NCBI RefSeq assembly: GCF_035046505.1
Contig: NC_089822.1
Location: 113,911,307 to 113,975,306, forward strand
From: Tiliqua scincoides
Taxonomy: Eukaryota > Chordata > Lepidosauria > Squamata > Scincidae
DNA: 64,000 nt
Reading direction: 5' to 3'
A program made the translations under genes and the position numbers. Position 1 is the stretch's first letter; each line of letters opens with the position of its first letter. The notes below the pieces were generated by a model. That model searched no databases, was not told where the DNA came from, and saw only the letters and a program-made list of their open reading frames with translations. Shown here in pieces: positions 1-13,500 of this stretch.

Positions 1-761
1 CTCTTGGTTTGTTTATGTCTCTTAACTCCTTGCCATGGGAGGGAAGCACTGCCATGCAGGAGTCCCCCAGCCCATGTGGGTGGCCGTGAAATTCTACTGG
101 GTTTCAAGTTGTTGTTTAAGGCATCAGAGTCCTATAGTGGTGGGGGGGGGGGTTTGCACCATCCTTCATTCTCCACTGCCTTGTGGGGAGTTTTCCATTA
201 GGTGAGGTGTATAGGGCTGACCTGATGGGCAATGCTGCCACCTTCTTACTGGTCCCCTCATCGGCAGCCTTCTGACTCCTTTTGTAGCCCTGGTTGGTCC
301 TTACCCCTTTCTGCCCCACTCCTTTGCTCCCAGTTGTTGCCTCTGATTGTCCTCAGGTTCCATGTAGAGAGACAGTGTGGTAGTTTGTTAGATCAAAGTA
401 GTTTGTTTACTGTCAGGAAGAAATTCTTCATAGTATAGCTGGTTTGGCAAAAGAAAATTCTCCCTCACTGGAGATCTTCCCCTTCAATAGGCACCTGCAG
501 GAGATGTGCTAATCTAGGAGGGTTTCCTGCAGGGTTTGGACTGGATTGCCTTGTGGGTCCCTTCCAGGTCTGTGATTGTTAAGATTGTTATGCAGAAATG
601 CTCTGGGAGTCTCACTCAAAAATGATATACAGCATGAGAAAACCAAAACGTGAATACCACCATGGTGGTAGCCTTTAAATTTCCTTGCAATATCAAGCTG
701 AATCTTGAAGCGTCTTTTAGTAATCAGTTCTCTGGTTCCCTCCCTTTTTCTCTTTCCACAG
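1..761 (+). other. Intron sequence upstream of the ANGPTL6 last exon
   Basis: No exon was recognised here. The stretch ends in a pyrimidine-rich tract and an AG acceptor at 760-761, so it is read as the 3' part of the last intron of the gene whose terminal exon starts at 762. The earlier fibrinogen-domain exons must lie left of the window. Confidence 0.5.
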
Positions 762-955
762 GAAACTGTGCCCACTACCAGAAGGGTGGCTGGTGGTACA
801 ACATGTGCGCCCACTCCAACCTCAACGGTGTCTGGTACAAGGGTGGACACTACCGTAGCCGCTATCAGGATGGAGTCTATTGGGCAGAGTATCGTGGTGG
901 TGCTTATTCACTTCGCAAAGTGGCAATGATGATTCGGCCCAAACCAGGCACCTAA
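762..955 (+). CDS. ANGPTL6: Angiopoietin-like protein 6, last coding exon (partial gene)
   Basis: This is the C-terminal end of a fibrinogen-like domain, the receptor-binding globe of secreted angiopoietin-like proteins. The exon opens after a polypyrimidine tract and AG acceptor (760-761) and encodes about 64 residues ending in TAA at 953-955. Visible family motifs are GGWWYN, CAHSNLNGVW, GGHYRSRYQDGVYWAE and a final MMIRP. The paired cysteines of the domain end fit the family. By sequence alone it resembles ANGPTL2 and ANGPTL6 almost equally. ANGPTL6 is preferred because the next gene, converging on it, is SHFL, and the two are neighbours in human 19p13.2. Coiled-coil and earlier fibrinogen exons are outside the window. 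Confidence 0.7.
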
Positions 956-2160
956 TTTCCTTTCCTGGAAGCATGAACAGGCACACATCAAGGGAGAGCA
1001 TCCACGTACTTAAAAACAGGCATCACTAAGTTCTGAAAGCGCACTTATCGTGTTGCCATTAAACACAAAGTTCTCACCAAGATTGACCTCAAAGGAAGCT
1101 GATTCTGCCAGTCGGTGGTAGAAACTGACTCTGTATTGCAAGGATGGGTCGGAACTTGTGCAGTCAACCAGAGGACTTTTCTGACTTAAAACCATTGATT
1201 GGTGGTTGTTTTTTAAGGTACCCAATGACCTTTTACACATAAAAGTACAAGTAGTGCCTTAAACAATAAAAGTTTTTTTAAAATGAGGTGGCCAGTCTAC
1301 CTGAAACATGGGGAAGGGGTTAGTGGAAATCAACATTTAGTATGGACACAGGTATATGTGTCATTTGTGGTGCAAAAGGGGGGAAGGTTTGGTTCACAAT
1401 GTGGGACAAAAAAAAAAAATCACATTAGCTCCTGGTTTAAGGTATATCTGTGCTCTCCCCGACCAACACACACAGACAGGCACATAGTGGAAGTGGTTAC
1501 TCCTGACTGGACTGCGACATGCTGTGGCAGAAAACAGCACTGCAGCAAGGCTTTCTACTTTTAAAGATACCAGTGATGATCAGAGCTGCTGTGGCAAACC
1601 TGGTAGGGAGGGGAATTCCCTTCTTGAGCAATTGTCCAGCTTCACACCAGTTCTGAGACCTTAGAGCAGCAGAAGATACTGGAAATCATTCTACCTGCTG
1701 AAATGGTATCATTGCAATATTTGGGGCTCTGTACATGCTACAAACATGCAGTCCCTGACAACCTGTCCTAATTTGGACACACTCAAGGAGATGACTCCGT
1801 GTCATTCTTTTCACAGGCAGAAGCCTTTCTTTCAGGGTGGGGTTTTGCATGCTCCCATTAAGCCAACTCAACAGAGGCAACTGGGTGTGTCTACTGGTGT
1901 CAGCAGCTGGCTCATTTGCAGATATACTGTACCAGCCACATGTTCAGGGTTGACTTTTGAAAGGGTGTTTATGGTGATAACCTTGACTAGAGCTTTCTAT
2001 GGTTGATGCTGTTCATATTCTGTACCCTGGCTCCCCCTTCCAATAAAAATTATGTTCTAAAGAAAATCAAATCCTAAATAAATTATGCAACTCCATAAAT
2101 GAATATATTTATTCTGTATAGCCCCCACGTACTTTGTTTCTTTGCTTTTTCAATAAACAT
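956..2160 (+). other. ANGPTL6 3' UTR and polyadenylation signals
   Basis: Downstream of the stop there is no further exon. An AATAAA hexamer lies at 1265-1270, and a second good candidate at 2042-2047. Another AATAAA is near 2152. The 3' UTR therefore ends near 1.29 kb or, if the distal site is used, near 2.06 kb. Which site is used cannot be told from sequence. Confidence 0.45.
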
Positions 2161-2169
2161 TATTTAATT

Positions 2170-4260
2170 CTTTGACAAGAAAACATTCTGCCTTCAAAAT
2201 AAAGTGTGCAAATCTATAATTGATCCACATTTGCTCAGTTTATTTACTTTCTTAATTCCAGCAGAATGGTTCCTAATTGTTGAGATCCTTGACTAGGCAC
2301 AGAAACCCAGGCATCTGGATACTTTTCAGCATTTGCAGATCCTTGCCCCACTCCAGCTTCATGTTCTGTCCATGTGTTTTCACAGCATATTCCTCACTGA
2401 ATAAGGAAGCAGGCAAACACGAACAGGCGCGGAGGGCACAGTTCCTTCCCTATGCTGGCTCCTGGGGATCTGGTGTAGCATAGTCATCAGCAGACCAATC
2501 TTATCCTCGAGATACACCTGCACAACAATGGTGCCCATGGCGCAAAAGTCCATGCATTGATGAATCACCCACAGACATTGGTGCAACACTGGAAAAATGC
2601 TATGCCAGTGTAAGTTGGGAGGAGATTGAGGTGTAACATGGGAAGGACATCATTGGGATGAGGAGGCTGCAATGTATGCCATATCCTAACCCCCTTCAGA
2701 CAACAAACATTCTGCACCCCCAAAGCCAGAAAAATGCTACACAAAAGACAGGACTGGCATAGGTAGGAACAAACCCATATGGAACAATGGAGCAGGGAAA
2801 AACACTAGAAAATAATAGCTCCCACTATCCCTCTACCCTGCCCACTTTCCCACAATGGAGCATAGGGTACTGACTAGGCAGCAACCACAGTGTGCCAACC
2901 CCTGTATATAAGCCCTTCCCAGGGAGACTGCAGCTCAGATGATAAGCCATGCAGCATGGGGCTGTACCTCTCTGGTTTCTCAAGGGGAACTTTGGTGATG
3001 ACAACTATTCTGAAGTGGCCCTTCGTGTACAAAGGGAGCACTTTGCACAAACAACCTTCCTCACAACATGTATGATAAGTTATGATGTTGGCTTCTCAGA
3101 ATTCTCATTGCAGGTATTCTATCCCAGGAGGACCCCAGACCAGCACTAAAAGTGGAACCTCTGCTTGACCACCCCAACAGGGGATGCAAGGAAAATGCAC
3201 ACTACACAGGTAAGCAAGGGAAGGGACGAACCCCTATGTCACAATGTATTGATGCTGCATGTTTGTTCCATGTTTCCCCCCCACCCATTGATACGAACCC
3301 TTCAGGATTGACAAATGTGCCTTTGCTACAAGCCGTGTTGCCTAGGAGAGAAAAAGTTAATGTTCCAAGTCCATGCTCTTGCCCTCAACAGGGCAGAACT
3401 GCATGCTCGTTTTGGTGGTAGGATGCCACTCTCCCTTGGAAACACCAAGTACTGTATGCATCTCAGTCCAAAGAATAGATGTGACTGATGCTTGTTTCTC
3501 CTGTGTTGTTTCTCCTTGTTTCTTCACTGTTTTCTCCTTGTTCCCAACAGGCAGCTGTCCCACAGGTGAAGACACAGAAGGGAAGCCCGCAACCTGCCTA
3601 CAGTGACCAGTGTGAGCCTAACTGCTGCTCTGCAAGTTTGCTGACCTACTTGTTGCAGTCAGGTCTCCTGTCATTTGCAAACTCCATGACAATGAACCAG
3701 ATGATGCAACCAGACCTTGCTGGCATATTTTATTTGGCTCTCTGTTGGATAACTTGCAAGGGCACAATAGCTCTGCTGGGAGATGGTTGGCAACACTACT
3801 TATGTGTTTCTCTTTCAGATGTGACTCTATCACTAATACACTTCAGTAAAAACATTGACTTGATCACACCTGGTGTCTCTTCGTTAGGAAATAGGGATCC
3901 CGTAACCCCACCCTAATTGCTTCTTACCTCAGCTGGCCTCAGGGTGGGTCTTTGTGGGTGGAGGAGCATCCTCACTCTATGACTCCTCTATGATCATGAG
4001 CCCCAATTCTTTGCTGCCATGGTGCACACCAGACAATTGCGGAGGAGAGGAAGGACAGCATACAGGCAGCCATGCTGCCAGGTCCCAGTGTGTGGGATGT
4101 GTGTGGGCACGGGGTATGTGTGGGTACCACCGCTGCAGTGGCTTCTGATTGCATCCTGGAGGCCCTCTGAGGCATAGGCTTGGCACCTGTTGGTTGTGGA
4201 AACCACGGATGCAGAGTCCATGGATGCCAAGGGTACGCTGTTCTTCACGTGCGCCTATGC
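2170..4260. other. Intergenic stretch, nothing recognised
   Basis: No exon, RNA gene or clear repeat boundary was seen between the ANGPTL6 3' end and the hairpin repeat near 4.27 kb. Short ORFs here have no family resemblance and no splice context. Confidence 0.4.
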
Positions 4261-4267
4261 AATGATG

Positions 4268-4501
4268 GAGGGATGTGCAGTGCGGGTGGGGCAGGTGAGA
4301 CCGAACCACCCCATCATAGTCCATGGAAAAGCACCGCAGCTGCCCTGCCTGCTCACTCATTACACATGAGAAAGCTGGTGTAAGGAGAACCTCCTTGGGT
4401 GTAGGGAGAGCCTCCTCAAGTGTAAGCAGGCAGGGCAGCTGTGGTGCTTTTCCATGCACCACGATGGGGTGGTTCTGCCTCACCCGCACTGCACGTCCCT
4501 G
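4268..4501. repeat. Foldback (long hairpin) element
   Basis: Two arms of about 85-95 bases are near-perfect inverted copies: roughly 4258-4353 and 4416-4508, around a loop of about 65 bases. The ends read AGGGATGTGCAGTG and CACTGCACGTCCCT. The same terminal sequence bounds a second hairpin element at 50089-50296, so this is a family of short inverted-repeat DNA elements. Confidence 0.6.
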
Positions 4502-5805
4502 CAATGGGAGCTTAGAAACATACAAGACAAAAAAACCTGTTGCCACATGTCTAGCAGCCAGCCTCCAGCACCTCACCTGGCGTTTCATCAGCACTCTGGT
4601 CAGGAGTGACCAAGAAGCAAGCCAGGAAGATTAGGCTTTATGAGTTGAGGGCACTCTCTCAGCTGCAGCAATGCTTGAACTTTGTCAACCAACTTCCAGC
4701 CTGAATATAGTGCTGTTGATGCCACAAGTCAATGAGGATGCTCAAGGCCCTACACAACTCCTGGCAGAGGCCAGTTCCTCAGTCTGAGTATTTTGTGACA
4801 ATGAGTGGCTATGTGGACTTGCCCTTGTCAGAACTGGATCCCTCAGGTCTGGCCAGTCTTGGAGCTTAGCCACAGCCAGCAGTCACAACTCCCAAACGTC
4901 TAGACGCCACCCAGGTGGTTCTCTCACAACATGGAAAAGGCTGCTGATCAGTCCTATACAGATTGCTTCTCTTTGGAAAGGCAGAAATTTCCAACATTAC
5001 ACAGCAGACAGCATTTTGACAGGGAAAACATTCATTTTAATTTTCATTCTGATTTATTTTTTATTTCACCAAGAGGGAAAAGAAAAAAACACAGTCAGTC
5101 ATCTTATACATTCATATCTGATAGAAAATATATGCACACAAAGAAGAAACAGAAAACAATCAAAGTAAAACTGAAAGCTTGAAATTTGGAAACCAGGATC
5201 ACACGTGCGCACAACTCTAAGGCACCATGTATATAGCAGGCACTCGTTCGACTTCCAAAGGACAATTCTGGATTGGAAAATGCTACATGGCAGTTGTGGA
5301 CCTACCATTAGGTCCGATGGGGCAAATGTCACAGATGTGAACCTCTAGGAGTTTCCTGACAGAGTTGGAAACTGTTGTTCCGGTTTTCCGGAAGCATAGT
5401 TTATAATGTCGGGGAACCTCAGAGAAGCTTCCCCGACACGGGCTAAGGTCGCACATGGCTCTGTGAGCCTCAGGTGAGTAGGAGGGGATGGATTTTCATG
5501 CAGGAGGGGTGGCGACAGCCCACAGAGGGGTACCATCACAAATCTTTGCCCTGGGCACAGGGCTGGGGAGGTCTGCCACTGCTACATGGCATAGCTTGGA
5601 AAGATTCACATAAAAGCTGCTGTTCTACACGCTCAAAGAGTTGGACCCTCTGAAAATGAATTGTCAACAGAGAATTGGTTTTTGTAATAGGGTTCCTCCA
5701 ACATCCCTACCTCTGACTTTTAGTCCCAAGAGGTGGCAGGTGACTGGAGACCTTCAAGCCAAATCGTGTGTGTGCACATGCATGTGTGCAAGCATCTTTT
5801 CCAGT

Positions 5806-5946
5806 GGGTGTTGCTGGTGTCTATTCTGCATCTTGTTTTTGGATTGTGAGCCTCTTGGGGACAGGATACCATTTATTGAATTCTTTTGCTGTATGAACCA
5901 CTTTGTGAACTACTCCTTCTTCAAAGGTGGTATATAAATATTATTC
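5806..5946 (+). repeat. SINE/LINE 3' tail of the GGTATATAAATA type
   Basis: Reads through a 'gattgtgagcct' motif, 'ctttgtgaac' and ends in GGTATATAAATATTATT. Reverse-oriented relatives with TATATACCGCTTT lie at 11262-11480 and 19517-19600. The tail style matches L2-mobilised elements of reptiles; clade assignment is by eye. Confidence 0.5.
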
Positions 5947-5966
5947 ATAATTCTTCATAATGATAT

Positions 5967-6305
5967 ATTGGCAACCTTCAGTCTCGAAAGACTATGGTAT
6001 TGCGCTCTGAAAGGTGGTTCTGGCACAGCGTCTAGTGTGGCTGAAAAGGCCAATCCGGGAGTGACAATCCCTTCCACACCAGGAGCAAGTGCAGTCTGTC
6101 CCTGGTCTGTCTCCCTGGCTATGGGCCTTCCTTCTTTGCCTCTTTGCCTCAGACTGTTGGCCAAGTGTCTCTTCAAACTGGGAAAGGCCATGCTGCACAG
6201 CCTGCCTCCAAGCAGGCCGCTCAGAGGCCAGGGTTTCCCACTTGTTGAGGTCCATTCCTAAGGCCTTCAGATCCCTCTTGCAGATGTCCTTGTATCGTAA
6301 TCTCT
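5967..6305 (-). mobile_element. RTE-like LINE, 5'-truncated 3' fragment
   Basis: Reverse-strand copy of the last 340 bases of the LINE found whole-tailed at 43487-45098. It shares the terminal motif CTTTCGAGACTGAAGG and a C-terminal zinc-finger-like reading (CGRDCHSRIGLFSHTRRC). Where the copy at 44.8 kb has a TGA, this one keeps a tryptophan codon, which gives the older state of the element. Five-prime truncation near 6305 is typical of target-primed reverse transcription. Confidence 0.8.
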
Positions 6306-7061
6306 AGCCAAGCTAGCTAGCTTCAGGAGGCAGATGACATTTCCAATAAAGCACAGGCAGTACTGCTCAAATTCTTCCTACAGCTTCCTTGAAGGACACT
6401 GCCCTGGGTTGAGAGCTTTCAGCCTCAACCACTCATGGCAGCAACAAGATACTGATAAGGAGAGTAAAAGTCTTGTGCCCTGCAAGGTTTGACTAGTTAG
6501 AGATGAGGAAGTGTGCATCCTTCTTAACTGTGAGTTTACCTATGAGCAAACCCTGCAGCAAAACCCTGCAAATGGTCCCTTCAGTCCTTCCAGCTATGTC
6601 CAACGTTTCAAAGAACTGATGGGAGAGCATGCTGAATAGGACGGATATGCTATCTTGAAAAAGCTGCTTGATTCCTATGGGCACAGACAGATTTGACCAC
6701 CATGAGTTAGGAACATGGCAAGTTCCACAGACAACTTTTAACAATGACAAGTACCCAGGAAGGCTGGCTGGACATAAAATGGTCCTATTTACATGCCAAG
6801 CAGATACTGGTTTAAACTAGTTTAGCTTCCCCCAAAGAATCCAGGAAACTAGTTTGATGAAGATACTGTGTTTGATTACCTTTTTCACAGCTACAGCTCT
6901 CAGGGTTCTCTGAGGAAAGAGATTGACTCTTAAACCAGTTTACATCTGGAGGATGAGTGCAGAAGTCAAAGATGAAATCAAAGATCACACCAACAGCAAA
7001 AGGCAAAGTGCAAAGCAGACAGAGGCCCAGAAAAGGTCAACAAGCGAGTGATGGCATAGAG

Positions 7062-7382
7062 CAGAGGTCTCCAAACCCCGGCCCGGGGGCCAGATGCGGC
7101 CCGCAGCAAGCCACTTTCCGGCCCGCGGACAACCTCTTGTCCCCTGAAAGCCTCTGGCCTACTCAACTGAACAAGACCAGAACTGTGCTCTGATTGTGTT
7201 TGGAGGGTGTTCTGAGGGCCAGAAAGGTTGAATGAATGAGCCCATTCATTCATTTATTCACTCATCTAAGTTCCATCTCTAATTTATTTATTGAAATTTT
7301 ATATTGAAATTTTTTTTCCGGCCCTCCACACCACCTCAGATATTTGATGCGGCCCTCTGGCCTAAAAGTTTGGAGACCCCTG
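7062..7382. mobile_element. Non-autonomous hAT-type element with 8-bp TSD
   Basis: Terminal inverted repeats CAGAGGTCTCCAAAC and GTTTGGAGACCCCTG bound 321 bases. A perfect 8-base duplication GCATAGAG flanks them at 7054-7061 and 7383-7390. Length of the duplication, the CAG...CTG ends and lack of a transposase ORF fit a hAT MITE. Its AT-rich part supplies the first AATAAA hexamers downstream of the SHFL stop. Confidence 0.85.
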
Positions 7383-7535
7383 GCATAGAGTATGGTCATT
7401 TATAGACCTAGCTACTACTGGCAGGTCTAGAGCCTGGGGAGTATCAAGACAGGCTCCCTCTCGCTCCAGCCTCACTGACCAATTTGGAATCTGGCCTCCT
7501 CCCTCCAGTGAAAGGCATAATTCAGGCAGCAGAGG

Positions 7536-10500
7536 TCAATTGCTGCTCTCATCATTCTCCCCTTCTTCCTCCTCAAGATCCTCCAGGATGAGCTCATCAA
7601 TGTCAAACGCCAAACTGCCTTGACTTATGCAAGTGTCCACAGTGGAGCCTGTGCTTACATGTTCTTCACTGGGATAGATCACCTTGGGCAAGCCATTCCT
7701 GACCCGGCTTCGGGGATGCACGCAGTGGGTTCCTGGCACATGGGGCTCTGTAAGGGAGGGAAGGACATACGGTAAGGGTGGCAAACACATTTACCACTCA
7801 TAGTTCTGGTGATGACAGCCTGTTTCACTGGAATTCGCACACCAGTTTCCTTGTCCATCCACACCTGAATCCACTTTCCTGCACCTTGTTCCCCATCTCT
7901 CTGTCCGTGAGGTTCTTCCATTCCCCCATTTGTTTCTTCTGTGCAGTCATCAAGCTACCAGTGCCAAACAAGGGCAAACACCATGGAACCAAGTCATAAG
8001 AAAGCCTCTCCCTGTCTCTTGTACATAGTCTTGCAGCCCAATCTACCGGATCTCTTCACACACTGATGCAGCAGTACTGATGTGGGCTCCGCTCAATCCT
8101 CCTCGGAATAAGGGAACATTTGTCACTTTGTCCCAGGGTAAGCCCATGCAGGCCCAGTGGGTCAACTTGGACCCGCGCTAACTCTATACCTGGCGCAAGT
8201 CCCTGTCGACCCAGGAAGGCAGATCAGGCCTGAAAAGGGGGAATGTCAAGATTCAGTATGCGCCAGCACCACAGAACCCACCACCCCTGGGTCTGATCCA
8301 CCCTCCTCCCCACCCCACAAACAGGGAGCATCACCTCCCTGTTCCACCCACACCTCCCCCCCACATGGCTTTACCTGCTCTCATAGGCCATTCTGTTTGC
8401 ATGCAAGAGGCCTCTGCAGGCATGTGATGCTTGGGCCACTGGTTTTCAGCTGCTGTTAAGCAGTCTCCACCAGTGCAATGCTAGTTATGCCAGCACCGAG
8501 CCAGCATAGGATTGGCCCATTATTTATCTTAAAATAGCTGAAAGATGTCTTGTAAAAAGCAGAGGAAAGCGAGTACAAAGAGCTTTTCCCCCCAAACAAA
8601 GAATGTGCTCCCATCTTACTACAATCATCCATAACTATAAATGAGATCAAGGTCTTTCTACCCTATTCCTGCAAACTGAACACCACTAAACATCCAAAAA
8701 GCTGCACTTCTGTCACTCTTGACTAGCTGTTTCAGAACACACCCTAGCCACTAAGCATGGAAGAGACTTGCGAGGTGGCTCACATTCAGTCTCACCTCTC
8801 CGGTTGTAGCAATCCTCTGCAAAGCAGGAATGCTGCTGTCTGCTCCGTGGCCTTTGGACCCTGCGAGGTGGGATAATCAAGGTTGGTAGTACAGGGGTAT
8901 GGCAACTGTAGCAGGGAGATGGGATCCCCATCTGGCCTTGTCCTCTGCAGGGAAGAAATGTATGGTCCATATATCAGGTCCATATATGATCCATTTATTG
9001 TCCCATTTTCTGGCACTCTATATTGTGTTAATCATTTTTAATCAATCTTTTACAGCTCACTCAGAAAGACCATTACACCATAGAGAAAAATTATTCACTT
9101 CAATCTAGTTGACATTACAGGCATGCCCCTGTATCTGTGGATAGTGAGGACACCTCCCTCCACCCTCCAGAGACAAGGGGAGCTCTGCTCCCCTCGCTTC
9201 CAAAGAGTCTTCAGAGCCCAGCATAGGCTGCACATGTCTGCCTACAGTCTCTGCCAGGCTCAGAATGACTGTAAAAGGTTAAAAAAAAATCACTTCTGTT
9301 TTTTTCAGCAAAACCAAATGCCTTTAAAAGGCATTATGAGGGCCAGGGAAGCCCCAGAGGCATCAGTCCACATCCTCTGCCAGGCTCAGAAGACCCAGGG
9401 CACATGGGGGGCACAGGGGGGATAAGTGGATATGGGATCTGTGGATACAGGGGATTCCTGTATTAATATTCCTATGTCCTTATTCCAACACAGATGAAAA
9501 ATGATGTGGTACAGGGTTCAGGAGAGCAGTATTTCAGATTGCAGGGGAATCTACCTCACAGCCTCCCTGCACTTTAGAATGCCTCCCACAGGCTTCTGAG
9601 AGGCACTTCCAGTTTTTTTGTAAAACTGGAAATATTTCTCAGCCTCCGGAAGGCCTTCTGAGGCGCAGGAATGCAAGGCCTTGCAGGAAGGCCTCTGAAA
9701 GACACTTCCAGTTTTGGCTGAAAACCGGAAATGCCTTTCGGAGGCCTTCCCTCCCTGTGCCTCAGATGGCCTCCAGATGCAACTGGAAGACTCTTCCAGT
9801 CACATCTGGAAGAGCCAACTCACAGATTTGATTATCCGTGGGTTTTGGTATCCATGGGTTCTGATATCCGTGGGTTTTGGGTTTGGGGGGGGGTCTGGAA
9901 TGAATCCCCCACAGATACCAAAATTCCACCTGTAATTCTCCATCTGCAGTCTGAAGTGGCGAGTTCCAGGAACTTTGTACTGCATGATTTATCTGTATGT
10001 ATTTATCTGCCTTTGGTCAATTACTGTGCTGACTATATTCCAGAGGCAAGTAGTCTTCAACCACACCTAGGATTCTGGAGCTCTCTTGACTTTGACCCAC
10101 TAGAATTCATGTCTCCTTCCACACAGTGAATTAAACCTGAAATTACAAGTTTTCCAAGCTTCAGTTCAGTACGTTTGTCAAATTAAGGACACAGGATTTT
10201 CAGGGCTCCATATCACATGCACTGGGACGGCTAATGCAGATACTACAATCCCCCCCCCACCTTTCTGGTGCACACACTCCTTGCTTCTTACCTGAAGCTG
10301 CGCTGACATGATGGGCAGTGGAACTCTGCTATGCCCCACATTTTGTCATACGGCACTGGGTCATAGCGCTTCCTACACAAGCGGCAACGAGAAACCTGTG
10401 GAGAGGATCAAGGAAGAAGGCTAAGCTGGTATTGATTCATTAAATTAGCATAAGTTTGCATATGACTAACTGATTGCATATGACTAAGGTGTCCTTATGC

Positions 10501-13500
10501 TGCCAGAACTCATGTGCCATTTCAAACCTCAGGTGGAGAATTAACTGCATGTTTGAATCCTCCCCCCTCCCCAACTTACTGCACAAGGAAACGAATGTTC
10601 TGGCAGCATAAGATGCTTTAAGGTGGTTGCAAATGTGATGTACCAGCTGGAGCAGCCAGTCCACTGCCACGAGTGGTGGTGGCAGCCTTCCAGCGGCCCC
10701 TGGCACCTGTGCAGGTGGTTGGAGGGAGGGGGAGGAGAAGGGAGAAGACTGGGAAGAACAAGGACTAGAAGGGGGCAGTATCAGTGGTGGCACAGATATC
10801 CTGTCACACTTCCAGGCCTTGATTCACTTTCCTGGGTTTTTAATTGACTATGGCGCAATCCTAACCCCTTATGTCAGTACTTTCCAGCACTGGCATAGCA
10901 GTGCCAATGGGACGTGTGCTGCATCCTGCAGTTGGATGTCACTCACGGAGGCCTCCTCAAAGTAAGAGAATGAGCTCTACTGAGAAATAGTGGGATGCAG
11001 CAGGTACGGGGCAAAATGTGACAAAGTGAGGGCATGGAGAAGCCTCACCTCCCTTTTCCGTTTGCCAATGCTACACTTTCTATCTCCTTACCCTCAAATC
11101 CCACATCACATATAAGTTTTGTAGCAGACATAATTTGAACACACTGGTCTGCTGCCATCATGTGTAGCTTGACCCTCTGTCTTCTTTTTGGGTAGTTGCC
11201 CCAAGGAGCTTCCCACCTCATGTTGATGGGGGTTTAGGAGACAACAGAGTGAAAGGCAAAATTATTAACAGTATTTATATACCGCTTTTCAACAAAAAGT
11301 TCACAAAGCGGTTTACAGAGAAAAATCAAACAACTAAATGGCTCCCTGTCCCAAAAGGGCTCACAATCTAAAAAGATGCAAATGAATACCAGCAGACAGC
11401 CACTAGAACAGACAGTGCTGGGGTGAGGTGGGCCAGTTACTCTCCCCCTGCTAAAAAAAAGGATCACCCACTTGAAAAAGTGCCTCTTACCCAATTAGCA
11501 GGGTTAAAATGGGAGAAGCAAAGCTAGCAAGGGATAAGACACCAATTTCCCATGCAACAAATCTCTGCATATAACTAGATCAAACCACTACCCTTTACAT
11601 ATACTCACCTGTTTTCTTTCTGGGACTCGACGCCACCACATACTGTCACAGGGGCTGCAGGTAAACTGGTGGTCAACAGGAGGGATAAGATTCTTTTGGG
11701 CATTATCGAACATGCGTAAATTTTTCTGGGTCAGAGGGAGGACCTTCAGATGCTGAGCAATTTCCTGGGGAAGTGAAAATGAAACGTGTGTGAGAATCGC
11801 ACCTTGTGGGCAATCTAGGGGGCACCCCTTCATAACAGAAGGCCACAAATATGCTCCCCCCCCAGAGTTAACTCAGCTCCCTCATGCCTCACCAAGTTTT
11901 GCAAGTGGTCAGCCTATGAAAAGGAAGGAACACAATCACTGTCTTCCCATTTCTAGTGATTGGGTTGAGATGGATGTTGGCCATCATGGGAGAGAGGTCC
12001 AAGCTGGTTTAGGAGAGGCTTCTCATAGACCAGCCTCACTGAAGCATGTGCACTTGGCGTTTGTAGGAGGAATCTGATGCCTTTGTTCCAGAGTATCTGA
12101 TGCTAAGAAGACACCAAGAAGCAAGGCAGCATTTTATTTTCTTCAGGTTACTATGCCAGGAAGGCACCTACTGCCCCTCAGAAGTAGTTTACATGTGTCT
12201 TGACTGATTTGGGGGCATGATACACTTTCCTCTCACCCCACTTGTTTTAGTCTTAATAAAACTTTGTTTTGCTCACCATCATTTGCCTCAAAATGTTATG
12301 ACAACGGGGTAAGGAACTGGGGGGGGGGCTGGGTGACCCACATCTTAGCATGCTCTGCTTATTCAGAATCTCGCATGCTCTGCACATGGGGCAAACACTG
12401 CTGTGGTGGGTGAAGGAAGTCAACACCAGACTGGTGGCAGACTAGTGAAGCCAACTTCAGTCAGTGGAAGCTGGTCTGATATCTGGGAGACGGCAAGGAA
12501 AATCTGCATGCTTGGGCTGAACTGGGGAGCAGTGGGACTTCCTTGTTATTCCAAATTAACACAGAATCACAATAGTGATCTTTGGCCCAGTCCTATCCAT
12601 GAGAAATGCTGGCACAAAATGTGATTTGCCAGCATAAAGAGAGCTCCGCTGGCAGAAGACATCTACCACCATGCCAACACCGGCACAATGTGCCTGAAAC
12701 CCTGCGCTGACGCAAACCTGATGCTGGCCAGCTGCCAACATAACCCAATCAGTTAGGGATGTTCTCTAGGAATTCTTTGGGTGTGTCATGGGCATGATGC
12801 AGGTGGAGTGCCAAATCCTATCCCCGCACAATAGACATACCCCTTTTGGTAGATAATTGTTACACAAGCCACAGACCAGGTATAGATTAGCAGTGGTTCT
12901 CACACATTTAGCATCGGGACCCACTTTTTAGAATAAGAATCTTGTCAGGACCCACCGGAAGTGATGTTATGACCGGAAGTGACATCACCAAGCAGGGAAA
13001 TTTTTAACAATCCTAGGCTGCAATCCTACCTACACTTACCCAGGAGTAAACCCCATTTACTATCGTTGTTAAAAGCATATGCATAGTAGTCTGTCAGAAG
13101 TACAGGTCTGTAACATTTCCCCAAATGCAGTCACATACTATGGTAGCATCAAGTCTAATATATTAAAAATAAAATATTAAAAAGAATGGGGACCCACCTG
13201 AAATTGGCTCGCGACCTACCTAGTGGGTCCCAACCCACAGTTTGAGAAACACTGGATTAGAGGATTCTCATAGGGGGCCGTGCACATGTTACAAGCACCA
13301 AAAACACACAACAAAACACACAACACAGTTGGGATTTAACTGATCCCCAATGGCTCTTCTTCCATAATCAGAACCCCAACAGCCCAGACTGTTTCTATCC
13401 TCACCTTGATTTTCTTGTCATTCTTAGGATAATTCTTTGGCTTCTGCAAAGGGAAAAAATAAAGTGATAAGAGTGGTTTCATGCTACTCACTTCTTCCTC

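Noticed and set aside
762-955. ANGPTL2 instead of ANGPTL6
   Set aside because: Residues fit either, but the converging neighbour SHFL matches the known ANGPTL6-SHFL pairing. It remains the main alternative.
3977-4594. 205-codon ORF on the minus strand
   Set aside because: It overlaps the foldback repeat at 4268-4501, has no family motifs and no splice context. Its openness follows from the inverted repeat.
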